Assembly (NCBI GenBank): GCA_013327885.1
Contig: JABUMY010000003.1
Location: 124,001 to 188,000 of the forward strand
Direction of reading: 5' to 3'
Source of the DNA: Flavisolibacter longurius
GTDB lineage: Bacteria > Bacteroidota > Bacteroidia > Chitinophagales > Chitinophagaceae
DNA length: 64,000 bases
Part shown: one piece after another, positions 18,606 through 26,995 of the stretch
Layout of the letters: each line of letters begins with the position of its first letter
How positions within the stretch are numbered: the first letter of the stretch is position 1
The notes under the pieces: generated by a model
What the model saw: the letters and a program-made list of their open reading frames with translations, nothing else
The model's database searches: none
Told to the model about the DNA's origin: nothing
Program-made: the position numbers and the translations under genes

Positions 18606-20048
18606 ATGAACAAACTCAAATTGAAAAACGTATTGCCCTTTCTTGTACTGGCGGTCATTGCCATTGGCGCCATGTTTGTACCCGCCCTGCCCAATTTCGA
18701 TGATGGAAAATTCAGCAGTGCTGATATTGCCTGGGTCCTGATCGCATCGGCTCTTGTATTTCTAATGACACCGGGACTGGCTTTCTTCTACGGCGGCATG
18801 GTCAACCGTAAGAACGTGCTTTCCACTATGATGAAAAGCGTGGTGGCTGCCGGCGTGGTTGGTGTACTGTGGATCGTGGTGGGCTTTAGCTTGTGCTTCG
18901 GCGATAGCATGGGTGGCTTTATCGGTAACCCCGGCACACACCTTTTCTTTAAAGGCGTGGCTTCCGGTGAGCCCTGGTCGCTGGCCACCAGTATTCCCAA
19001 GCCGCTGTTCTCCATGTTCCAGCTGATGTTTGCCATTATCACCCCGGGACTGGTGGTTGGTGCCATTGCGGAGCGGATGCGCTTCCAGGCTTACGTTTTA
19101 TTTACTGTTTTGTTTGGGTTGCTCGTGTATGCACCGCTGGCCCACTGGAGCTGGCACCCTGAAGGGTTCCTCTTTCAAATGGGAGCGCTGGATTTTGCCG
19201 GTGGAACCGTAGTGCATATTTCTGCCGGTTGTGCCGCCCTTGCCGGCGCCCTTGTGCTGAAGCGCCGGAAAGCCCACCTGCATGGCCATGCGCATGAGCC
19301 GGCCAATATTCCGTATGTTTTGATCGGTACCGGGTTGCTGTGGTTTGGCTGGTTTGGCTTTAACGCCGGCTCTGCCCTCGGTGCCAACGTGCTGGCGGTT
19401 TCGGCTTTTGCCACTACCAATACGGCTGCTGCTGCTGCCGGTTTGTCCTGGATGTTCTTTGATGTATTGCGTGGTAAAAAGCCTTCTGTTGTTGGTTTTT
19501 GCCTCGGTGCGGTGGTAGGTCTTGTGGCCATTACACCGGCTGCCGGTTTCGTGGCCATTCCGCAAAGCATTTTTATCGGCTTTATTGCTGCCGTTGTTTC
19601 CAATGTTGCTGTGCAGATAAAATCCCGCTCTTCGCTGGACGATACCCTGGATGTGTTTCCTTGTCACGGCTTGGGCGGTATGGTAGGCATGCTGCTAACC
19701 GGCGTGTTTGCCACCAAAGCGGTGAACGCAGCGGGTGCTGATGGCTGGGCGCTGGGTAATTTTGATTTTTTCCTTACGCAGGCCAAAGCGATGCTGATTG
19801 CTGTAGGCTACAGCTTCGCGGTTTCGTTTGTCATCTTTAAGTTCATCAACTTTATCATTCCGCTCCGCGTATCGGGTGAGGAAGAAGAAGCCGGCCTGGA
19901 TGCCAGTCAGCACGATGAAAAATACGTACAGGGTACCCTGTTAGTGACCACCCAAACCGGTGAGGTGATTGAAAAAGAATCCTTCCGGGAAGAAGTGGAA
20001 ATGGTGAGCCGGGTACGTACCAATGGAGTGGAGAAGCAAGAAGTTTAG
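18606..20048 (+). CDS. amt: Ammonium transporter
   Basis: Inner-membrane ammonium channel/transporter of the Amt/Mep/Rh family, 480 residues. About eleven hydrophobic helices follow a short N-terminal anchor. Family marks are FFYGGMVNRKNVLSTMM, the recruitment Asp in GALDFAGGTVVHISAG, and the pore twin histidines in VVHISAG (about 203) and FPCHGLGGMVG (about 353). The last 60 residues are charged and cytosolic (EEEEAGLDASQHDEKYVQ...), a longer tail than in AmtB. No glnK-like gene is next to it. It is the second gene after the porin and ends in its own terminator. It supplies ammonium for the GS-GOGAT route. Confidence 0.95.
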   Translation: MNKLKLKNVLPFLVLAVIAIGAMFVPALPNFDDGKFSSADIAWVLIASALVFLMTPGLAFFYGGMVNRKNVLSTMMKSVVAAGVVGVLWIVVGFSLCFGDSMGGFIGNPGTHLFFKGVASGEPWSLATSIPKPLFSMFQLMFAIITPGLVVGAIAERMRFQAYVLFTVLFGLLVYAPLAHWSWHPEGFLFQMGALDFAGGTVVHISAGCAALAGALVLKRRKAHLHGHAHEPANIPYVLIGTGLLWFGWFGFNAGSALGANVLAVSAFATTNTAAAAAGLSWMFFDVLRGKKPSVVGFCLGAVVGLVAITPAAGFVAIPQSIFIGFIAAVVSNVAVQIKSRSSLDDTLDVFPCHGLGGMVGMLLTGVFATKAVNAAGADGWALGNFDFFLTQAKAMLIAVGYSFAVSFVIFKFINFIIPLRVSGEEEEAGLDASQHDEKYVQGTLLVTTQTGEVIEKESFREEVEMVSRVRTNGVEKQEV

Positions 20049-20077
20049 TTTGTTCATTGTTCCATAGCTTGAATGAG

Positions 20078-20106
20078 AGCCCGCTTGTCTAAGCGGGCTT
20101 TTTTTA
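20078..20106 (+). terminator. Intrinsic terminator after amt
   Basis: AGCCCGCTT-GTCT-AAGCGGGCT, a 9-bp stem with a tetraloop, followed by a T-run of about seven. Confidence 0.9.
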
Positions 20107-20139
20107 TGGGCAAGGGTTTTTGCAAAAGAGAGCGTTTTG

Positions 20140-20167
20140 CCAATCGGCAATGGGCAATGTGCAATCT
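20140..20167. repeat. Four degenerate heptamers between amt and thrC
   Basis: CCAATCG, GCAATGG, GCAATGT, GCAATCT: a 7-nt unit nCAATnn repeated four times in the gap between two convergent genes, after the amt terminator. Confidence 0.65.
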
Positions 20168-20273
20168 TCTTCGGCAAAAGAAGGATAGCTGGCGAAAAGA
20201 TAGTTACCTCGATAACGCATAAACTCCTTTTCTCCTTTGCTCCGTGCGAAATTAAACAACACGCTTCAGCGTA

Positions 20274-21596
20274 TTACCTGTAATCAAGGCTCACCTTCGC
20301 CGTTCGTTCGAGAAGTAATGATTTCAGGGCTGTGTCCTCCGGTTTCATACGAATCGTTTTTTTCTCTTTCTCCAGCAGGACAGCAATGCTCTCCGGGATG
20401 GGAATCTTTTGGTTGATGACCGGTTCAATGACATCGTAAAACTTCACCGGGTGAGCGGTTTCCAAAAAATAACCTTTTGCGTCAGGAGAAGTTGCGAGGT
20501 AACGCTGCAGGGAAAGAAAACCAACAGCGCCATGCGGGTCAAGCATGTATCCTGTTTTCGTGTACACATCAGCGATAGTATCCCTGGTCTCTTCATCTGA
20601 TATGCTGTAGGCGGTGAGCATTTCCGTTAACAAGGGCAGGTTGTTTTGGAACAATTGGAGAATGCGCACAAAATTACTTGGATTGCCCACATCCATGGCA
20701 TTGGAGATCGTAGCTACGGAAGGCTTTGCACTGTAATTGCCCGTTTGTAAAAACTGCGGCACCGTATCGTTGGCATTGCAGGCTGCAATAAAATGCTGTA
20801 CAGGTAAGCCCGATGCATGGGCCAGCAAGCCTGCGCAGATATTGCCAAAATTGCCGCTGGGTACCGAGATCACCGGGGCGTTTTCGCCCTTCCATTGTTG
20901 GTGTGCAAAGAAATAATACAGTTGCTGCGGCAGCCAGCGGGCCACGTTGATGGAATTGGCGGAAGTAAGAAAAAGTGCTTTTTGTAGGTCTCCATCCATA
21001 AAGGCATTTTTCACCAGCCGCTGGCAGTCGTCGAAGCTGCCGTCAATTTCGATGGCCGTTATGTTTTTGCCCAGTGTTGTCAGTTGCACTTCCTGTGTAC
21101 GGCTTACTTTTCCCGAAGGGTAAAGGATTACCACGTTCACGCCTTCCACCCCATAAAAACCGGCGGCTACAGCGCCACCGGTATCGCCGGATGTGGCCAC
21201 CAGCACGGTAATCTCCCTGTCGTTGTCTTTTACAAAATGACCAAGGCAACGGCTCATAAACCGGGCACCCACGTCTTTGAATGCCAGTGTTGGTCCATGA
21301 AACAATTCCAGCGTAGAAATCGCTTCGGTAACCTGAACAAGCGGAAAAGGGAAATCAACGGTTTGCGAAACGATCGTCTGCAGCTCATTGTCGGAAATGG
21401 TATCGCCAACAAAAGGCTTCATTACCGTGTAGGCAATTTCTTCCTTTGGCAGCCCTTTTAAGGCATCGACAAAACCTTTTGGCAACTGCGGAATTTTTTC
21501 CGGGAAATACAAGCCTTTGTCAGGCGCCTGTCCCTGGACGGTCGCTTCTTTAAAACTGGCCTGCAGGGATCTATTGCTGGTGCTGTAATACTTCAT
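20274..21596 (-). CDS. thrC: Threonine synthase
   Basis: PLP enzyme that converts O-phosphohomoserine to threonine; last step of the pathway. It is 440 residues, with the typical N-terminus MKYYSTSNR. HGPTLAFKDVGARF holds the PLP lysine, SGDTGGA and SVPSGNFGNICAG bind cofactor phosphate, and TAHPVKF is near the C-terminus. The gene overlaps the end of thrB by 26 bases, which fits a tight operon thrA-thrB-thrC with a shared leader. Confidence 0.96.
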   Translation of the reverse strand: MKYYSTSNRSLQASFKEATVQGQAPDKGLYFPEKIPQLPKGFVDALKGLPKEEIAYTVMKPFVGDTISDNELQTIVSQTVDFPFPLVQVTEAISTLELFHGPTLAFKDVGARFMSRCLGHFVKDNDREITVLVATSGDTGGAVAAGFYGVEGVNVVILYPSGKVSRTQEVQLTTLGKNITAIEIDGSFDDCQRLVKNAFMDGDLQKALFLTSANSINVARWLPQQLYYFFAHQQWKGENAPVISVPSGNFGNICAGLLAHASGLPVQHFIAACNANDTVPQFLQTGNYSAKPSVATISNAMDVGNPSNFVRILQLFQNNLPLLTEMLTAYSISDEETRDTIADVYTKTGYMLDPHGAVGFLSLQRYLATSPDAKGYFLETAHPVKFYDVIEPVINQKIPIPESIAVLLEKEKKTIRMKPEDTALKSLLLERTAKVSLDYR

Positions 21597-22524
21597 GTTG
21601 TTGTTGATTAAGGCGTGTGCAGCCTTGTTGATTGATGGTTGTTACGTAGGTATAATAAGCCAGCCCTAGCTCTTCGTAGGTTTCTTTCATGATGCCTTCC
21701 ACGGCTTTTGCTGTTGCAAGGTCTTTGCTGAGCATAAAAAGCGAAGGACCTGAGCCGGAAATGCCGCCACCGAGAGCGCCGGCTTCCTTGCATTCCCGCT
21801 TTACTTTTTCAAAGCCAGGGATAAGAATGCTGCGCACCGGTTCAATGATGATGTCTTCCATGGAGCGACCAATGAGGTCATAATCGCCCTTGATAAAACC
21901 CGTTACCAGGCCGGCAATGTTGCCCCATTGCCGGATGGCATCTTTCAGTTGTACTTCCTTGCGCAGGATCTGCCGGGCATCGGATGTTTTTACTTCTATC
22001 TGCGGGTGCACCACCGTAACAAAAAGCGGCGGGTGGGGGATGGCCACAATGTCAAGCGGGAAGATGCAGCGGATCAGTGTAATGCCGCCGTAGATGGCCG
22101 GTGCTACGTTGTCGGCATGCTTCACACCCGAAGCTGCTTTTTCGCCAAACATGGCAAACTGCACCAGTTCTTCCTTGCTGAAGCGATTCCCCAGCAATTC
22201 GTTGGCAGCCACCACGGCGCCGGCCGCACTGGCCGCACTGGAACCAAGTCCGCTCCCAGGCTTTATATTCTTGTGGATAAGCACCTCAAAACCGACTTCC
22301 TCTTCCAGGTCTTTCAACATTTCAAGGAGTGGAGCGCCGGCTGTGTTTTGCGCAGGGTCTTTGGGCAGGGGATAACCATCAGCGCTTTCAATGATGACCT
22401 TTTTTTCATCCAGCAGGCGCACTTCCATCACGTCGTTTGGGTCGTGCAGACACATGCCCAGCACATCAAACCCGCAGACAAGATTGGCCACCGTTGCCGG
22501 TGCTTTTATTTTAATTGCATTCAT
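21571..22524 (-). CDS. thrB: Homoserine kinase
   Basis: GHMP-family kinase that phosphorylates homoserine. It is 317 residues. The N-terminal IKAPATVANLVCGFDVLG, the ATP loop PGSGLGSSAASAAGAVVA (near residue 90) and the C-terminal GGGISGSGPSLFML are the three family motifs. It is the middle gene of the thr operon; the spacer from thrA is 75 bases and holds two short-period arrays. Confidence 0.95.
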   Translation of the reverse strand: MNAIKIKAPATVANLVCGFDVLGMCLHDPNDVMEVRLLDEKKVIIESADGYPLPKDPAQNTAGAPLLEMLKDLEEEVGFEVLIHKNIKPGSGLGSSAASAAGAVVAANELLGNRFSKEELVQFAMFGEKAASGVKHADNVAPAIYGGITLIRCIFPLDIVAIPHPPLFVTVVHPQIEVKTSDARQILRKEVQLKDAIRQWGNIAGLVTGFIKGDYDLIGRSMEDIIIEPVRSILIPGFEKVKRECKEAGALGGGISGSGPSLFMLSKDLATAKAVEGIMKETYEELGLAYYTYVTTINQQGCTRLNQQQHEVLQHQQ

Positions 22525-22540
22525 GTTGATCTTTTATTCT

Positions 22541-22594
22541 TTCACGGGTTCACAAGTTCACATGTTTTTTCCGCTAACCCGTAAACTCGTGAAC
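22541..22594. repeat. Two octamer arrays in the thrA-thrB spacer
   Basis: TTCACGGG, TTCACAAG, TTCACATG at 22541-22564, then a T-run, then CCGCTAAC, CCGTAAAC, TCGTGAAC at 22571-22594. Each has an exact 8-nt period. The arrays are partly inverse to one another (ACGGGTT/AACCCGT), so the RNA could fold into a hairpin. Confidence 0.7.
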
Positions 22595-22599
22595 TGTTC

Positions 22600-25035
22600 C
22601 TACCCCCTGAGAGTCCGGATAATATCCGCAAACACACCGGAAGCGGTTACTTCTGCACCGGCGCCGGCACCTTTTACTACCATGGGCTGATCGGTATAGC
22701 GGTTGGTAAAAAATGTTACAATGTTATCCTTGCCATACAGGTGGTAAAAATCGTGGGCAGGGTCGATGTGCTTTAAGCCAACGGCCGCTTTGCCGTCTTC
22801 GTAGGTTGCCACGAACTTCAACTTTTTGCCTTCGGCCTTTGCGCTTTCGTACAGCTTTTTAAAATGGGCTTCCTGCTTTTCCATCTCGGCATAAAAATCA
22901 TCCACGCTTCCTTGCATGCAGCTTTCCGGCATAAAGGTGTGATTGGTGATGGCATCCATCTCCAGGGGCTCACCGGCTTCCCTTGCCAGGATCATGATCT
23001 TGCGCATTACATCCATGCCGCTCAGGTCAAGCCGCGGATCGGGTTCGGTGTATCCTTCGGCCTGGGCCTGCCGCACTACGTCGGCAAAACTTCTTTCGCC
23101 GTTGTAATTGTTGAAAACAAAATTCAGCGTGCCACTTAGTACCGCTTCAATTTTTGTGATGGTGTCGCCGCTGCGCAGGAGGTCATTCAGTGTTCCGATA
23201 ATGGGCAGGCTGGCGCCAACATTGGTCTCAAACAAAAACGAAACATTGTGATCCCTTGCCGCTTCTTTCAACTGGCTGTAATAGGGATAAGGCGATGAGC
23301 AGGCGATCTTGTTGCACGCAACAATGGAAATGCTTTTTTGAAACACCTTGTCATAGGCCATAGCTACCGACTCGTTGGCGGTAATGTCAACAAACACAGC
23401 GTTGCGCAGGTTTTTTTCCTGCATGGTTTCGATAAAGCTGGCCAGGTTCGAAACTTCGCCATCGGCCAGGCGTTCCCGCCAGGTGCTGAGGTCAATGCCT
23501 TCGTCGGCAAATAACATCCGACGGCTGTTGGCCAAACCAACAACCCTTACCTGTAACCGTAAATGTTGCTGCAGGTAGGCTTGCTGTTGTGCGATCTGCG
23601 CCAGCAGCTTGCTGCCCACGTTGCCGGTGCCGGCTATAAAAAGATTGAGCTGTTTGTACGCGGTTTCAAAAAACTCCTCGTGCAAAACGTTCATTGCTTT
23701 TTTGATGTCGCCGGAAGCAATGACAGCTGAAATATTGCGTTCGGATGACCCTTGTGCAATGGCCCTTACATTCACGCCGTTACGACCCAGTGTACTGAAC
23801 ATGCGGCCGCTGATGCCGGGATGACTTTTCATTTTATCTCCCACCAGGGCAACAATGGAAAGTTCCCGTTCAATGCTCAAGGGATTTACTTTTTCCTTTT
23901 CAATCTCAAAGCTGAATGCTTGGTCGACGATTGTTTTTGCTTTCTCCGCCAGGGCTTCGTCTACGCCTACACAAATGGAGTGCTCCGAAGAAGCCTGCGT
24001 GATAAGAATTACGTTGATGTTGTGCGTGGCCAGGGCTTCAAACAGGCGCTTGGAAAACCCCGGGATGCCCACCATGCCGCTGCCTTCGAGCAGGAGCAGG
24101 GCCAGCTTGCCAATGCTCGAGATACCGGTAATGATATCGCCGTTACGATGCGTGGATTGTATTAATGTGCCTTCGTCCTCCGGCTGAAAGGTATTTTTGA
24201 TCCACACGGGGATGCCCTTTTTCATCAGGGGCTGAATGGTGGGCGGGTAAATGACCTTGGCGCCAAAATGCGAAAGCTCCATGGCTTCATGGTAGGAGAT
24301 GCGGCGGATCACTTTGGCGTTGGGCACACTACGTGGGTCGGCGGTCATCATCCCCGAAACATCGGTCCAGATCTCCACAACGGGGGCATCCAGCGCAGCG
24401 CCAGCAATGGCGGCCGTATAATCCGATCCGCCGCGGCCCAGCGTGGTGGTGTTGCCGCTTTCATCGGCAGCAATAAATCCGGGCAGCACAAACACGTCCG
24501 CTGTTGCCGTTGCAAAATAATTGCGGAAAGCTTCTTCGGTTTGGTGAAAATCAACAGTGGCCTTCGTAAAATCAGAATTGGTAACGATCAGTTTTCGCGA
24601 ATCGACCCACTGGGCATTCAGTCCGTCTGCGTTGAAAAAGGCAGCGATGATCTGCGAAGAGATCAACTCGCCATAACTAACGATGCGGTCCCTTGTGCGG
24701 TCGGTAAAATCGCGAAGCAGGAAAATGCCATTGCAGATGTCTTCCACTTCATTGAACTGCTGCATCACAAAACTGAGAACAGCGCTTTGGTTGTTCAGCG
24801 GAAGCAATTCTTTTACGGCTGCCAGGTGGCGGTCGGTGAGTTTTTGCAGGGTTGTTTTGTAGCAGCTTTCACCGCGACAGGCAAGGTTGCCGCATTCGAG
24901 CAACATGTCGGTAACACCGCCAAGTGCCGATACCACTACGGCGGTCTTGCCCTGTTTGCCCTGGATAATTTCTTTTACTTTTTTGATGTTGGCCGCATTT
25001 GCAACAGAGGTGCCGCCAAATTTTAAAACCTGCAT
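22600..25035 (-). CDS. thrA: Bifunctional aspartokinase / homoserine dehydrogenase
   Basis: Catalyses the first and third steps from aspartate to threonine. It is 811 residues from the chosen ATG. The kinase domain starts at once with MQVLKFGGTSVAN and has GRGGSDYTAA. Two ACT domains lie near 320-460 (VALVGDKMKSHPGISGRMFS...). The dehydrogenase begins near 470 with FIAGTGNVGSKLL (NAD(P) fold) and has GTLNFVFNN and the catalytic stretch YTEPDPRLDLSGMD. An ATG 20 codons upstream gives an unlikely extension; family alignment favours MQVLKFGG. It is first gene of thrA-B-C, preceded by a Thr-rich leader peptide. Confidence 0.96.
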   Translation of the reverse strand: MQVLKFGGTSVANAANIKKVKEIIQGKQGKTAVVVSALGGVTDMLLECGNLACRGESCYKTTLQKLTDRHLAAVKELLPLNNQSAVLSFVMQQFNEVEDICNGIFLLRDFTDRTRDRIVSYGELISSQIIAAFFNADGLNAQWVDSRKLIVTNSDFTKATVDFHQTEEAFRNYFATATADVFVLPGFIAADESGNTTTLGRGGSDYTAAIAGAALDAPVVEIWTDVSGMMTADPRSVPNAKVIRRISYHEAMELSHFGAKVIYPPTIQPLMKKGIPVWIKNTFQPEDEGTLIQSTHRNGDIITGISSIGKLALLLLEGSGMVGIPGFSKRLFEALATHNINVILITQASSEHSICVGVDEALAEKAKTIVDQAFSFEIEKEKVNPLSIERELSIVALVGDKMKSHPGISGRMFSTLGRNGVNVRAIAQGSSERNISAVIASGDIKKAMNVLHEEFFETAYKQLNLFIAGTGNVGSKLLAQIAQQQAYLQQHLRLQVRVVGLANSRRMLFADEGIDLSTWRERLADGEVSNLASFIETMQEKNLRNAVFVDITANESVAMAYDKVFQKSISIVACNKIACSSPYPYYSQLKEAARDHNVSFLFETNVGASLPIIGTLNDLLRSGDTITKIEAVLSGTLNFVFNNYNGERSFADVVRQAQAEGYTEPDPRLDLSGMDVMRKIMILAREAGEPLEMDAITNHTFMPESCMQGSVDDFYAEMEKQEAHFKKLYESAKAEGKKLKFVATYEDGKAAVGLKHIDPAHDFYHLYGKDNIVTFFTNRYTDQPMVVKGAGAGAEVTASGVFADIIRTLRG

Positions 25036-25124
25036 GAATGATAAGGTTAAATAAGATAGATGATGAATAAATGATTTGTTCCGGAAAACCAGCACGAAGC
25101 CCAGGGGGTAATATGGTTATTTCA

Positions 25125-25140
25125 ATCCGCGTTAGCGGAT
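25125..25140 (-). promoter_or_regulatory. Hairpin over the stop codon of the thr leader peptide
   Basis: On the minus strand ATCCGC-TAAC-GCGGAT, a perfect 6-bp stem with the leader stop codon TAA in its loop. A second hairpin, GTAGCC-ACTTC-GGCTAC, lies at 25163-25179 just before the Thr/Ile codons. CACGTAGCC (25174-25182) could instead pair with GGCTTCGTG (25093-25101), one mismatch, so two alternative folds exist. I see no classical long T-run; only TTTT follows near 25085. Confidence 0.55.
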
Positions 25141-25215
25141 CGTAGTTGTGGTAATGGTAATGGTAGCCGAAGTGGCTACGTGACCGGAGAGAATATGGTG
25201 GTTTACCCTTTTCAC
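25132..25215 (-). CDS. thrL: Threonine operon leader peptide (attenuator peptide)
   Basis: A 27-residue ORF from a GTG at 25215 to TAA at 25132-25134. It starts MKRVNHH and ends ATITITTTTIR, with eight Thr and Ile codons in a row near the end (ATT ACC ATT ACC ACA ACT ACG ATC). It is about 100 nt upstream of thrA on the same strand. Thr- and Ile-rich leader peptides control thrABC by attenuation in enterobacteria, where the peptide also begins MKR. Hairpins flank the run. The GTG start is inferred; no ATG lies close by, but a promoter-like pair ends just upstream. The match of codon content to the operon product makes chance unlikely. Confidence 0.7.
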   Translation of the reverse strand: MKRVNHHILSGHVATSATITITTTTIR

Positions 25216-25233
25216 AACTTTTTGATAGATGCA

Positions 25234-25264
25234 CAAAATAAGGGATGTGTCCGAACAAACAAAA
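25234..25264 (-). promoter_or_regulatory. Possible promoter of the thr operon
   Basis: On the minus strand TTTTG, 19 bases, then TATTTTG, close to the Bacteroidota pattern TTTG...TAnnTTTG (one base short in the -7 box). The expected start of transcription is near 25226, about 11 nt before the leader GTG. Confidence 0.4.
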
Positions 25265-25420
25265 TCTTGTTTCGAAAGTTCATAGCATGGCCAGGAGGGG
25301 CCCAATGGGCCAGGATGCTGATAAAACCTAGGGAAAACGAGGGTGCTCACCATTGTTGGTAACAGTGGTGCAGGCGCAGTAACACCGAAAAACGGTGGAC
25401 GATTAAAGCTTGTCGATGGC

Positions 25421-25663
25421 TTAGTTCAGAGAAAATCTTGTTTTGCTTTCGATCAGGACAGGGCGGAAGGTCTGGTCCCACAATTCGGCTTCTTCTTCCA
25501 GGGTGTAGTAAAACAAAAAAGCTTCGAGTAAGGTTGGGAAACGGCGACTGTAACAACTCTGGCAACGCACTTCAAACACACCTTTCCCCTCGTTGTAATA
25601 TTCGGCATTGTTGCTCATGCGGAAAAGAACGGTTCCTTCAGTGGATTGGATAAAGCGGTTCAT
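25421..25663 (-). CDS. Hypothetical small protein
   Basis: An 80-residue cytosolic protein, not assigned to a family. The sequence is compositionally normal (FRMSNNAEYYNEGKGVFEVRCQSC..., then FLFYYTLEEEAELWDQT) with a Cys-x2-Cys (RCQSCYSRR) that might bind metal, although a second pair is missing. It is rich in aromatic and acidic residues at the C-terminus. It stands alone, with the thr leader downstream and a response regulator upstream. Confidence 0.6.
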   Translation of the reverse strand: MNRFIQSTEGTVLFRMSNNAEYYNEGKGVFEVRCQSCYSRRFPTLLEAFLFYYTLEEEAELWDQTFRPVLIESKTRFSLN

Positions 25664-25802
25664 TTTGGATATTGGTTTGAAAGCTTAAAAGTAGAGCGTT
25701 ATTTCTAGGTGGACAATGGGGAAAGAACGGAAGTTTTGCGTAGAAATACGGTTGGGCTGCCACGTTGGTAAAAACTGTTGTCGCAATAAGCAAAAAAGAG
25801 GG

Positions 25803-26258
25803 TCAGGTGTAGGCCTCTTCATTGGAGAAAGCCGTATAACGGCCATCAACAAGGTATTTTTCACGAATGTCAAGCGGCTTCTCCCAGTCAAGGGCAATGA
25901 TCTTCTTCAGCGCAGCAATCAGGGTGGAGATTTCCGTCGGCTTTCGGAAATACAAAACGGCACCGGCGTCGTAGGATTGCTGCAGGTCGCGTGGCAGTTC
26001 CGAGCTGCTGTACATTACTACCGGGATGTGTTTTCCCCGTTCGTCGTTTTGCAACTGCTGCAAGCATTCAATGCCGTTGATGCGCGGCAGGTTAATGTCG
26101 AGAAAGATTAGCTGCGGGGTTGTTTGCAAAAGCAAATCAGAAATGTCATCGGCACAACTGCCGTAAAAAAGCTGGATGGCCTCGTTTATTTCGGAGAGAG
26201 CAAGCTTGAAGACCACGTAATCGTCCTCGTCATCATCGATTAGCAGGATCTTGAGCAT
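25803..26258 (-). CDS. Single-domain response regulator
   Basis: A CheY-like receiver without an output domain, 151 residues from the ATG at 26258 (MLKILLIDDDEDD). The acidic pocket IDDDEDD, the phosphate acceptor Asp in FLDINLPRING, the Thr/Ser position YSSSE and the Lys in FRKPTEI are all present. The double acidic start resembles the Rcp1-like receivers that pair with bacteriophytochromes, but no kinase is adjacent. A Met 11 codons upstream (26291) would add residues outside the fold. Confidence 0.88.
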   Translation of the reverse strand: MLKILLIDDDEDDYVVFKLALSEINEAIQLFYGSCADDISDLLLQTTPQLIFLDINLPRINGIECLQQLQNDERGKHIPVVMYSSSELPRDLQQSYDAGAVLYFRKPTEISTLIAALKKIIALDWEKPLDIREKYLVDGRYTAFSNEEAYT

Positions 26259-26543
26259 TGCGTTTTGATCTGGTGTCATAGTAACTAACAAAAAATAACG
26301 TTTGGTTTCTTCGATCTAACAGAAAGATAGAATACCAAACTTAGTGATTCCATTTGCTGCATAATAGTAAAATCTGCCATATGGGTAATTCGGCAGGTGA
26401 AGCCTATCCCTGTGGTGTTAAGATAATTATGGATGGCAAATGGCCGGGGACGTTTGCATTCGGCGAAGCCGGATTTTCTCGCCAAAAAGCTAAAATAATT
26501 AGCAATATTGGTATGGTCTTGGTACAAGAGAAAGAAAACAGTT

Positions 26544-26795
26544 ATGCGAAACGATGAACAACGCGATATGCCAGGACAAAACAGGGCACAGCAAAATGAG
26601 GTTCCGGATAATACAAACAAGCACCCCGATGATTGGGCTACGGGTGATGAGTCGATGACCGGTGCACAGCAGTCTTACCTGCAAACGCTTTCTGGAGAAG
26701 CGGGGGAGGCGGTACCCGAAGATCTTACCAAAGCAGAAGCCTCAAAAAAGATCGATGAGTTGCAGCATAAAACCGGTCGCGGCCTCGATCATTGA
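26544..26795 (+). CDS. DUF3072 protein
   Basis: An 83-residue hydrophilic protein. The C-terminal half MTGAQQSYLQTLSGEAGE, then LTKAEASKKIDELQHKTGRG, is the DUF3072 signature as I recall it; the N-terminal 40 residues are Gln/Asn/Asp-rich and probably disordered. The function of the family is unknown. The ATG at 26544 is chosen because the twelve codons before it show no conservation. A strong terminator follows at once. Confidence 0.8.
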   Translation: MRNDEQRDMPGQNRAQQNEVPDNTNKHPDDWATGDESMTGAQQSYLQTLSGEAGEAVPEDLTKAEASKKIDELQHKTGRGLDH

Positions 26796-26801
26796 TACAG
26801 C

Positions 26802-26838
26802 AACCCTGCGGAAACAGCAAGCTTCCGCAGGGTTTTAT
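26802..26838 (+). terminator. Intrinsic terminator after the DUF3072 gene
   Basis: AACCCTGCGGAA pairs with TTCCGCAGGGTT (12 bp) and TTTTATTG follows. It lies between this gene and proB. Confidence 0.85.
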
Positions 26839-26995
26839 TGAATGTTTTTCGCCAGTAACTAAGAATCATTTTTTCTTTCGGCCTCACCGGTTTTTTTATT
26901 CTCTTCTCTTACCTGAGAGACAAGAAATTTGCACTCTCCCGGAAATTTGCAAAGGCTATACAGGCAAATCGTTTTATTTTGGAAACGATAATTGT

